A DNA stretch of 15,385 nucleotides from an uncultured Clostridia bacterium (GTDB taxonomy: Bacteria > Bacillota > Clostridia > Christensenellales > CAG-917): positions 1 to 15,385 of the forward strand of contig CANREO010000012.1 of assembly GCA_947629635.1 (NCBI GenBank), read 5' to 3'. The position numbers and the translations under genes were made by a program. Positions 6,976 to 13,914 of this stretch are shown piece by piece. A model generated the notes under the pieces. It was not told the origin of the DNA. It did no database searches and saw nothing but the letters and a program-made list of their open reading frames with translations. Numbering within the stretch: position 1 is the stretch's first letter; each line of letters begins with the position of its first letter.

Positions 6976-7845
6976 ATGACAGTAAAAAAGGCTATAATTC
7001 CGTGCGCCGGTTTTGGTACGAGATTTTTGCCGGCGACAAAGGCATTGCCAAAAGAGATATTGCCCATAGTCGATACTCCGGCGCTTTTTTACATACTTAA
7101 AGAGGCCGAGGCATCGGGAATAGAGGAAGCGCTTATAGTAATATCTCCGCAAAAGCAGTGTATAAAAAGGCTTTTTCAACCAAATAAACAGTTGAACGAG
7201 CAATTGCTCGCGCATGATAAGCAGGCCGAATACAAGCTTGCAAACATAAGTTTCGATCTCAAAATTTCTTTTGCCGTACAAAGGCGAATGGACGGCAATG
7301 CCAACGCTATCGCGCTTGGCAAAAAATTTGCTTGCGGCGAGCCGTTTGCAGTGCTCTTCGGTGACGACGTGATGTATACGGCAGACGAAGAACCCGTTAC
7401 TAAACAACTTATAAACGCCTATGAAAGTACGGGTGAGGCCACAATCGTGGGATGTCAGCGCTCGTCAGAGGAGATCGCGCGCAAATGCGGAGTTATGATC
7501 GCCGACGGCGGATCCGACGGCAAGATAACCAAAGTGCGCGGCATCGTGGAGAAGCCCGTGGGAGAATTGCCGAGCAGACTTGTTTCGCTTGGCAGATTTG
7601 TGCTTGCGCCCGATATATTCGACGCCATTCCGAAGACCCCGAAGCGTGACGGCGAGATATATCTCACTGAAGCGATCGATATGCTTGCGCAATCGGGTAA
7701 ACCCGTATATGCGTGCGAGTTCGACGCCAGACGCTACGATATAGGCGACAAGGAGGGCTACCTCGAGGCAATCACCGATTTTGCCATTCGCGACCCGGCG
7801 TTGAGCGACAAGTATAAGGCTTATTTGAATAAAATACTCAGTTAG
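6976..7845 (+). CDS. galU: UTP-glucose-1-phosphate uridylyltransferase (GalU-like)
   Basis: A 289-aa sugar-nucleotide transferase expected to make UDP-glucose from UTP and glucose-1-phosphate for envelope glycans or glycolipids. The sequence has the nucleotide-binding start IPCAGFGTRFLPATKALPKE (residues 8-27), ILPIVDTP (28-35), a metal-site GDD at 129-131 (usually PDD), VEKP (191-194), GRFVLAPDIF (206-215), GEIYLTEAI (226-234) and YDIGDKEGYLEA (254-265). The loop usually written LGLGHAV in GalU reads DGNANAI here (106-112), so the nucleotide or sugar preference may differ. The start is the ATG at 6976 with AGAAGGAGGG just upstream; the in-frame ATG at 6871 lies within the promoter. It is the first gene of an operon with mcsAB (16-nt gap) and clpC. 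Confidence 0.85.
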   Translation: MTVKKAIIPCAGFGTRFLPATKALPKEILPIVDTPALFYILKEAEASGIEEALIVISPQKQCIKRLFQPNKQLNEQLLAHDKQAEYKLANISFDLKISFAVQRRMDGNANAIALGKKFACGEPFAVLFGDDVMYTADEEPVTKQLINAYESTGEATIVGCQRSSEEIARKCGVMIADGGSDGKITKVRGIVEKPVGELPSRLVSLGRFVLAPDIFDAIPKTPKRDGEIYLTEAIDMLAQSGKPVYACEFDARRYDIGDKEGYLEAITDFAIRDPALSDKYKAYLNKILS

Positions 7846-7861
7846 ATATTCGGAAATACAA

Positions 7862-9196
7862 GTGCAAAGGATATGTGACATATGCCATAAGGCGGAGGCG
7901 ACCCGTTTTGAAAACGTGATGACAGACGGAAGAGCCTTTGAATACGCGTACTGCGAAGCGTGTTATTCCGCATGCCTTAAACGCGGAGTGATGCCGTTGC
8001 AACTTGCGCAAATGAGGCGCGCTCGACTCGGTCTGGAATGCGACGAATGCGGTTGGACTTACGAAAAGTTCAAGGACACGTATATGTTTGGCTGTCCCGA
8101 ATGTTATACTCAGATGAGGCAGATCGCTTGCGAAGAAGCCGCCGCGCTTGTCGGCAGAGAGCGAATGATGCCCGATATCCGTTTGACAGATGAAGACGCC
8201 GAAAATCTTTCGCTGTATGCTATAAGTTCAAGAGTCAGATTCGCGCGCAACGTACGAGGGTTGCGCTTTCCTGCGACTTTGACTGATGGAGAGGATGTGC
8301 ATGCGCTCCTGCGCGGCGCTTTTGACGCGACGAAAGGACTGTTTGAGGCGGAAGTTTATCCCATGCGTACGCTTGGGGCAATGAAGAAAAAAGCGCTTAT
8401 AGAGGGACATTATATTTCGCCGGCACTTGCCGAGCATCCTCTCGGAGCATTGATATTGCAGAAAAATTCCGAGTACGGAATTTCCGTCATGTTGAATGAA
8501 GAGGATCATATTCGAGCTCAGTGCGTACTTGAAGGAATGAGCCTCAACGAGGCGTATAGACAGTTGAAGCGATACGATGAGAAGTTGGCGCAGACGCTCG
8601 ATATCGCCTATGACGCGCAACTTGGATATCTCACCGCGTGCCCGACCAATTTGGGAGCGGCGATGCGCGCTTCGGTATTGTTGTTTTTGCCTGCGCTCAA
8701 CAGGATGTGCGGCGTCAAAAAAGTTTTCAAAGATCTGGGATTGGACAGAGGACTAACTGTCCGCGGATATTTCGGAGAAGGCAGCGAAGATGCCTACGAC
8801 ATGTTTCAGATATCCAATCAAGGTTCCATCGACGCGTCGGAAGAGAGCATATTGCAACACGTCGTTTTGGCGGCGGCCAAGTTGTGCAGATTGGAGCGCG
8901 AAGCATTAAAGAGACTTATGGCGATGTCGAAGTGCGAGTTGCTTGACGGGATATACAGAAGTTACGGCACGTTGAAGGGCGCGTATATGCTCGGCGGCGA
9001 AGAGCTTATGTCGCTGATCGCAGATGTGAAGCTGGGCGTAATACTCGGAGTGCTCCCGATAAAGGATATGAGGGTGCTGAATAAGTTGATATGGCTCAGC
9101 ACATCTTCACTGGATATTTTGACTGAAGGGATCTCGGAGACGGAGCGCAGCGTTAAGCGCGCGCGTCTTGTACGGGAGATCGTTACGGAGGATTAA
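7862..9196 (+). CDS. mcsB: McsA-McsB fusion: zinc-finger activator joined to protein-arginine kinase
   Basis: A 444-aa protein joining two proteins that are separate in B. subtilis. Residues 1-~100 are McsA-like, with two pairs of zinc-binding motifs: C5xxC8 with C31xxC34, and C60xxC63 with C78xxC81. Residues ~108-444 are McsB, a phosphagen-kinase-fold enzyme that phosphorylates arginines and so marks proteins for ClpCP. Visible kinase motifs are SSRVRFARN (122-130), NEEDHIR (212-218), CPTNLG (260-265) with the catalytic-type Cys260, GYFGEGSED (302-310) and FQISNQ (315-320). The C-terminal domain (DVKLGVILGVLP; ETERSVKRARLVRE) follows. The usual McsA C-terminal UVR motif is missing. The start is a GTG at 7862 with a weak Shine-Dalgarno (GGAAA); the next in-frame ATG would remove the first CxxC. 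clpC begins three bases after the stop. Confidence 0.9.
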   Translation: MQRICDICHKAEATRFENVMTDGRAFEYAYCEACYSACLKRGVMPLQLAQMRRARLGLECDECGWTYEKFKDTYMFGCPECYTQMRQIACEEAAALVGRERMMPDIRLTDEDAENLSLYAISSRVRFARNVRGLRFPATLTDGEDVHALLRGAFDATKGLFEAEVYPMRTLGAMKKKALIEGHYISPALAEHPLGALILQKNSEYGISVMLNEEDHIRAQCVLEGMSLNEAYRQLKRYDEKLAQTLDIAYDAQLGYLTACPTNLGAAMRASVLLFLPALNRMCGVKKVFKDLGLDRGLTVRGYFGEGSEDAYDMFQISNQGSIDASEESILQHVVLAAAKLCRLEREALKRLMAMSKCELLDGIYRSYGTLKGAYMLGGEELMSLIADVKLGVILGVLPIKDMRVLNKLIWLSTSSLDILTEGISETERSVKRARLVREIVTED

Positions 9197-9199
9197 GCG

Positions 9200-11635
9200 A
9201 TGCTATCAAAACCTGCGCAGGATATATTGCAATATGCGTCCGACTTCGCCTTGAACACGGGCGGAGTGGTGTATACGGAGCATATCCTCTATGCGCTTTG
9301 CGCCATTCCGGGCACGGAGGCGTATCGCATACTCAGTACTGTCGGGCTCACCCCGGCTAAGATAAGAGGCGCATTTCGCATGCAACCGCCCTGCGGAAGT
9401 GTGGAATTGTCCCAGCGTGCCGCCGAGGCTGTCAGAGTGGCGATAAAAGTGGCAAACGATATGCGCAGTCCCTTTGTCGAAGCGGAGCATTTGTTGTTTG
9501 CCATTCTTGAGGACGCTTCATCAATGGCGGCGAAACTCGTCGGATATATCGGATGCACTCCGGAATCCGTGCAACGCATGGCGTATGAGGTTATTACAGG
9601 GCAAAATAAGCCCTACTATTGCGTGGCCAATCCGGAAATGTCGTCTACGTACGGCGACGCGATCAAAAAAAGCGATTTTTACGGATATAAAGGTTCGGAC
9701 GCCGATAAAAAGGCTATCGGCGGTCCCATTGACATATCCGAATTCGGGACCGATTTGACGCTTAAAGCAAGAGAACATAGGTTGGATCCTGTCATAGGCA
9801 GGGAGGCAGAGACGCAAAGAGTCATACAAGTACTGTCGCGTCGAACGAAAAACAATCCTGTGTTGGTGGGTGAACCGGGCGTGGGCAAATCCGCCGTGAT
9901 TGACGGGTTGGCGCAGGCTATTGCGGATTCAAACGTCCCCGAAGGATTGAAAGATAAAACGATATTTTCGCTTGATCTCACAGCGCTTGTCGCGGGCACT
10001 CGCTATCGAGGTGATTTTGAAGAAAGGCTGAAAAAAGTATTGGAGGCAATAAAGGCGGACGGCAAAATAATACTTTTCATCGACGAAATACATACTGTAC
10101 TGAAGGCCGGTTCGAGCGAAGGAGGATTGGATGTCGCCAACGTTTTGAAGCCTATGCTTGCAAGAGGCGAATTGACGGTGATAGGCGCGACCACCCTCGA
10201 GGAATACAGAAAGCAGTTTGAAAAGGACAGCGCTTTGGAGAGGCGATTCCAACCCGTTGCCGTGGACGAGCCGAGCGTGAGCGATACGATAGCGATTTTG
10301 CAAGGACTCAGAGCAAAATATGAAGCTCATCACGGCGTGACTATCACGGACGAAGCCATTTCGGCGGCGGCGATACTTTCGAGTAGATATATTACCGACA
10401 GATTTTTGCCCGATAAGGCCGTAGACCTTATAGACGAGGCCGCGGCTGCTAAAAAGTTGCACGGCTTCCGCAGCGAGGAGGAACTTGATACAAAAATCGA
10501 GCAGACAGAAAGGCAGTTGGAAGCGGCGAAGGAAAAAGAGGACTTCGAAACTTGTGCGAGGCTAAAGGCTTTGAGAGAAGAACTCGAAGACAGAAAGAGA
10601 AGGTTTGAAGAAGGCGAAAGGCCGTCTATGGAGATAGGCGAAAGCGATATCGCAGACATAGTTTGCAATTGGACGGGTATACCCGTAAGCAAAATAAAGG
10701 ACGGCGAAGAAGTCAAACTTGAAAAGCTCGAAGAACAACTTATGAGTAGAGTTATCGGACAGCCTGCGGCCTGTAGCGCCGTGGCCAGGGCGGTAAAGCG
10801 AGCCAGGGCCGGGTTGAAAGATCCCAACAGACCGATCGGCTCATTCATATTTTTGGGGCCTACGGGCGTCGGCAAGACGGAATTGGCAAAGGCGCTTGCC
10901 GAAGCAATGTTCGGCGACGAAAAAATGTTGATACGCGTCGATATGTCCGAATATATGGAAAAAGAGAGCGTGGCGAGGCTCATAGGCTCCGCTCCGGGAC
11001 TTGTCGGTTTCGAAGAGGGCGGACAACTGACGGAAAAAGTGCGCAGAAAACCCTATTCCGTAGTGCTCTTCGACGAAATAGAAAAGGGGCATGCGGATAT
11101 ATACAATTTGTTGCTGCAAATACTTGAGGACGGCATACTGACAGACAGCCACGGACGTACAGTAAGCTTCAAAAATACCATAATAATTCTCACATCGAAC
11201 ATAGGCGCGCCGACATCGGATAAAAAAGGCCTTGGTTTTGGCGACAATGTTTCGGAAGAGGAGAGCGCAAAAGACAGACATATGAAGGCATTGAGGGCAT
11301 ATATGAAGCCCGAGATCATAAATCGCATAGACGAAGCAGTTGTATTCGAAAGCCTTGACGAGAGCAGTATATCCAAAATCTGCACGCTAATGATCAAGTC
11401 GCTAGAAAAGCGTCTTGCGGAGCGTAATATTTCGCTCAATGTTACGGAGAGCGCTCGTGCAGTGCTGGCAAAAAAGGGCTTTGACAAAAGATACGGCGCC
11501 AGGCAATTGCGCAGGACAATACAAAGTCTTGTAGAAGACAAACTCAGCGAGCTTGTCATAAGCGGAGACCTTGCGGATGGAAAATCCGTCACCGTAGACA
11601 CGCAGGTCGGCATACTTAAATTTGAGATTTCATAG
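9200..11635 (+). CDS. clpC: ATP-dependent Clp protease ATP-binding subunit ClpC
   Basis: An 811-aa AAA+ unfoldase that feeds substrates to ClpP; B. subtilis ClpC is 810 aa. Domains: a divergent double Clp-N repeat (1-~135) that keeps both TEH/AEH glutamates (E27, E96) which I recall as phospho-arginine docking residues; AAA1 with Walker A GEPGVGKSA (224-232), Walker B ILFIDE (291-296) and ERRF arginine finger (347-350); a middle domain with a UVR-like stretch (~428-466); AAA2 with Walker A GPTGVGKTE (553-561), Walker B VVLFDEIEK (621-629) and sensor-2 GARQL (766-770). The LGF tripeptide (678-680) sits where the ClpP-docking loop belongs. The GGAGG at 9187-9191, eight bases before the ATG, lies in the end of mcsAB. 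Translation with McsAB as one unit fits a kinase-adaptor-unfoldase pathway. Confidence 0.95.
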   Translation: MLSKPAQDILQYASDFALNTGGVVYTEHILYALCAIPGTEAYRILSTVGLTPAKIRGAFRMQPPCGSVELSQRAAEAVRVAIKVANDMRSPFVEAEHLLFAILEDASSMAAKLVGYIGCTPESVQRMAYEVITGQNKPYYCVANPEMSSTYGDAIKKSDFYGYKGSDADKKAIGGPIDISEFGTDLTLKAREHRLDPVIGREAETQRVIQVLSRRTKNNPVLVGEPGVGKSAVIDGLAQAIADSNVPEGLKDKTIFSLDLTALVAGTRYRGDFEERLKKVLEAIKADGKIILFIDEIHTVLKAGSSEGGLDVANVLKPMLARGELTVIGATTLEEYRKQFEKDSALERRFQPVAVDEPSVSDTIAILQGLRAKYEAHHGVTITDEAISAAAILSSRYITDRFLPDKAVDLIDEAAAAKKLHGFRSEEELDTKIEQTERQLEAAKEKEDFETCARLKALREELEDRKRRFEEGERPSMEIGESDIADIVCNWTGIPVSKIKDGEEVKLEKLEEQLMSRVIGQPAACSAVARAVKRARAGLKDPNRPIGSFIFLGPTGVGKTELAKALAEAMFGDEKMLIRVDMSEYMEKESVARLIGSAPGLVGFEEGGQLTEKVRRKPYSVVLFDEIEKGHADIYNLLLQILEDGILTDSHGRTVSFKNTIIILTSNIGAPTSDKKGLGFGDNVSEEESAKDRHMKALRAYMKPEIINRIDEAVVFESLDESSISKICTLMIKSLEKRLAERNISLNVTESARAVLAKKGFDKRYGARQLRRTIQSLVEDKLSELVISGDLADGKSVTVDTQVGILKFEIS

Positions 11636-11646
11636 CCTGACATTAT

Positions 11647-11670
11647 AAAAGACGGCAGCGCCGCCTTTTT
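11647..11670 (+). terminator. Rho-independent terminator after clpC
   Basis: AAAAGACGGC (11647-11656) pairs with GCCGCCTTTT (11660-11669) around the 3-nt loop AGC, with one A-C mismatch, and a T5 run closes the stem. It ends the galU-mcsAB-clpC transcript. The A-rich left arm may also help stop the convergent mazF transcript. Confidence 0.75.
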
Positions 11671-11716
11671 CATAATAAAGAGTTTAAATTGCAAATTTTG
11701 TATTGTAAAATGCCGT

Positions 11717-12070
11717 TTACGTTTCAAAAAAGCCCAAAGACACAAGCAGAGCTTCGTTGACTCTCGCCATCATATTCAGCGGTAATTCGCCTATTTTTTC
11801 TTTAAGGCGACGCTTGTCTATCGTGCGTATTTGTTCAAGCAGGACCACCGAATTTTTAGGCAACCCGTATTGATTTGCGGGTAGAGCGATATGCGTGGGC
11901 AATTTTGCCTTGTCAAGTTGCGAAGTCACCGCAGCAGCAATCACTGTGGGGCTGTACTTATTGCCGATATTGTTTTGCACTATTAGCACCGGACGCACGC
12001 CGCCCTGTTCGCTTCCTATGACGGGACTTAGATCCGCATAATATAATTCGCCTCGTCTATATGTTTCCAT
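11717..12070 (-). CDS. ndoA: MazF/EndoA-type mRNA interferase
   Basis: A 117-aa ribonuclease toxin very close to B. subtilis EndoA (116 aa): RRGELYYADLSP, GSEQGGVRPVLIVQN (19-33), AKLPTH, LLEQIRTIDKRRL. The active-site residues known as R25 and T48 in EndoA correspond to R26 and T49 here, so it looks catalytically intact. Such enzymes cut single-stranded mRNA at short motifs. The start is uncertain. The ATG at 12070 matches the family N-terminus, but the only good Shine-Dalgarno (AAAGGTGA, 12085-12092) is 14 nt away; a GTG at 12088 would add six residues and overlap it. No antitoxin gene precedes it: only ~115 bases separate it from the divergent ddh. In relatives a small MetJ/Arc-fold antitoxin gene sits directly upstream. 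It converges on clpC. Confidence 0.88.
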   Translation of the reverse strand: METYRRGELYYADLSPVIGSEQGGVRPVLIVQNNIGNKYSPTVIAAAVTSQLDKAKLPTHIALPANQYGLPKNSVVLLEQIRTIDKRRLKEKIGELPLNMMARVNEALLVSLGFFET

Positions 12071-12150
12071 AGAGTGGATTATTGTCACCTTTTATAAATT
12101 TTATCCATTGCAATATATGTATATCTAAGCGTTTTGCGTGCGATAGCGAG

Positions 12151-12179
12151 GTCACAAGCGCGAGGGTGTAGCATACAAT
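12151..12179 (+). promoter_or_regulatory. Promoter of ddh, apparently leaderless
   Basis: TACAAT (12174-12179) is a clear -10; GTCACA (12151-12156, 4 of 6 matches) is a plausible -35 at 17 nt. Six bases separate the -10 from the ATG at 12186, so the predicted start site is the A of the start codon. GCGCG at 12158-12162 sits right behind the -35. Confidence 0.55.
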
Positions 12180-12185
12180 ATTTGC

Positions 12186-13157
12186 ATGAGAAAAATTGCT
12201 ATTGTTGGTTACGGCAACTTGGGCAAGGCATGCGAGAACATTGTATGCGCCCACAGCGATATGACACCGGTAGGCGTCTTTACGAGGCGTGATCCGTATT
12301 TGCTCTCTTCGCCTTTCGGCACGAGTTTTTATCGTCAGGAAGAACTTGCGGATATCAAAGACGATATAGATGTTGTCTTGATATGTACGGGAAGCGCCAA
12401 CGACGTCGAGCAGACGGGATGTATGCTCGCCGCACGATTTAATACCGTGGATAGTTTCGATACGCATGCTAAAATTCCATCGTATTTACGAAGAATGAAC
12501 GATGTCGCAAATGAGCATGACCGCTTATGTTTTGTAAGCATAGGCTGGGATCCGGGAGTGTTTTCTCTGACCAGGGCATTGTTTAATGGGATAATGCTCG
12601 GCGCGCAATGTCAAACCTTTTGGGGTAGGGGCGTGTCGCAGGGCCACAGCGAAGCGATAAGGCGCATAGACGGCGTTGAGGACGCAAAACAATATACCGT
12701 GCCTATCGCGGCTGCCGTAAATATGGCTTACGAAGGCAACGGAGCGGATCTTACGGACAGACAAAAGCACAGACGCGAGTGTTATGTTGTGGCAAAACCC
12801 GACGCGGATAAGGAGTTGATCAGACAAAAAATCGTAAATATGCCGAATTATTTTGAGCCGTATGATACGGAAGTTCACTTTATAAGCAAGGAGGAACTTA
12901 TAAACGAACACTCGTCGATGGGACACGCCGGCAAGGTTATAGGAGTGGGCGATTATAACGGTTGTAAGTCAAAAATCGAGCTTTCGTTGAAGCTTGACAG
13001 CAATCCGTATTTTACGGCGAGCGTCATGGTCGCGTATGCACAAGCCAATATCCGCATGTACGAAAACGGCGCAAGGGGAGCGCTCACCATGCCTGAAATA
13101 CCCGTAAGCGCACTGTTCGGAGGAGATAGGGAGAACTTTATACGTTCGTTTGTATAA
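12186..13157 (+). CDS. ddh: meso-Diaminopimelate dehydrogenase
   Basis: A 323-aa NADPH-dependent enzyme that turns tetrahydrodipicolinate plus ammonia into meso-DAP in one step, supplying lysine and peptidoglycan. It has the Rossmann start IAIVGYGNLGKA (residues 4-15), CTGS (67-70), VDSFDTHAKIP (88-98), IGWDPGVFSLTRAL (119-132), GRGVSQGHSEAIRRIDGV (147-164), HRRECYV (195-201) and NPYFTASVMVAYA (273-285), all typical of Ddh. The length matches the family (~320-326 aa). The ATG at 12186 is the only start that fits the Rossmann fold, and it has no Shine-Dalgarno at a workable distance; a GAGGGTG lies 17 nt away. Transcription appears to begin at the ATG itself. It is divergent from mazF, and the downstream HAD gene has its own promoter. 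Confidence 0.93.
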   Translation: MRKIAIVGYGNLGKACENIVCAHSDMTPVGVFTRRDPYLLSSPFGTSFYRQEELADIKDDIDVVLICTGSANDVEQTGCMLAARFNTVDSFDTHAKIPSYLRRMNDVANEHDRLCFVSIGWDPGVFSLTRALFNGIMLGAQCQTFWGRGVSQGHSEAIRRIDGVEDAKQYTVPIAAAVNMAYEGNGADLTDRQKHRRECYVVAKPDADKELIRQKIVNMPNYFEPYDTEVHFISKEELINEHSSMGHAGKVIGVGDYNGCKSKIELSLKLDSNPYFTASVMVAYAQANIRMYENGARGALTMPEIPVSALFGGDRENFIRSFV

Positions 13158-13172
13158 AAATGGCAAAATCGG

Positions 13173-13202
13173 TTGCTTCGCGCGCTCAAAATAAGTTACA
13201 AT
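13173..13202 (+). promoter_or_regulatory. Promoter of the HAD phosphatase gene, apparently leaderless
   Basis: TTGCTT (13173-13178) and TACAAT (13197-13202) are 18 nt apart. The ATG at 13209 starts six bases after the -10, at the predicted transcription start. CGCGCGC (13179-13185) follows the -35 directly. Confidence 0.6.
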
Positions 13203-13208
13203 AATCAC

Positions 13209-13859
13209 ATGAAGCAATATGACTACGTTTTGTTTGATTTGGACGGTACTGTGACCGACAGCAAGCCCGGCATAATCAACTGCATCACCTACGCTTTGGA
13301 CAAGAAGGGCATAAGCTATACGCCCGATGTGCTCGACAAGATGGTAGGCCCTCCTTTCAGAGTGTCGATGAAGGAGTTTTTCGGCTTGGAGCTTGACGAG
13401 ATAGAAGAACTTATCGATCTGTATCGCGGCATGTACGAAGCGGACGGTTGGCGCGCTTGCGAGATATATCCGGGCGTAACCGACATGTTGGACAGGTTGA
13501 AAAAGGCCGGCAAAAAGCTTGCGATAGCCACGTCAAAACCGATAAAATTTACAAGCATCATGATAGACGGTTTGAATTTGCGTCCTTACTTCGATTTTGT
13601 TGGAGGCGCGTCTACGGACGCAAGCAAGGAAAATAAGCAGGATGTCATCGAACTTGTGTTGGACGGTCTTTCGGTCAAAGACAGGACAAAAGTATTGATG
13701 GTGGGTGACCGTCTGTACGACATAGTTGGCGCGCATGCCTGTTCCGTAGACGTAGCGGCGGAACTTTGGGGGTATGGCAACAGAGAGGAATTTGAAGAAT
13801 ACGGGGCGGACTATATCCTGCAAACCCCACAAGACGTTGTAGATCTTGTGATCGGTTGA
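13209..13859 (+). CDS. HAD-superfamily phosphatase, phosphoglycolate-phosphatase-like
   Basis: A 216-aa hydrolase with all four HAD motifs: FDLDGT (9-14, nucleophile D10 and acid/base D12), ATSK (107-110), a lysine in SKENKQDVI (K143), and MVGDRLYDIVGA (165-176, D167 and D171). The alpha-helical cap inserted after motif I (~16-85) places it in subfamily I, with phosphoglycolate phosphatase and pyrophosphatase PpaX. The C-terminal WGYGNREEFEEYGADYI is typical of this group in Clostridia. The actual substrate cannot be read from sequence. The start is the ATG at 13209, because it begins just before motif I; the in-frame TTG at 13173 is part of the -35 box. No Shine-Dalgarno precedes the ATG. 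A bidirectional terminator follows. Confidence 0.85.
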   Translation: MKQYDYVLFDLDGTVTDSKPGIINCITYALDKKGISYTPDVLDKMVGPPFRVSMKEFFGLELDEIEELIDLYRGMYEADGWRACEIYPGVTDMLDRLKKAGKKLAIATSKPIKFTSIMIDGLNLRPYFDFVGGASTDASKENKQDVIELVLDGLSVKDRTKVLMVGDRLYDIVGAHACSVDVAAELWGYGNREEFEEYGADYILQTPQDVVDLVIG

Positions 13860-13887
13860 AATCGCAAAAACAAATGTTTATGAGTAC

Positions 13888-13914
13888 AAAACTCGTGCGT
13901 TAAGTACGAGTTTT
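13888..13914. terminator. Bidirectional rho-independent terminator
   Basis: AAAACTCGT (13888-13896) pairs perfectly with ACGAGTTTT (13906-13914) around a 9-nt loop. T-runs flank it on both strands, so it can end the rightward HAD transcript and the leftward lipid-kinase transcript; the kinase stop codon (13913-13915) overlaps the stem edge. Confidence 0.75.

Noticed and set aside
10330..10983. 217-codon minus-strand reading frame inside clpC
   Set aside because: Serine-rich shadow of clpC codons with no family features or start signals; the same applies to the 230-codon frame at 11053-11745.
12071..12185. Antitoxin gene upstream of the MazF-like gene
   Set aside because: Neither strand holds a frame of useful length with a ribosome site; the region is taken up by the ddh promoter and the mazF leader.
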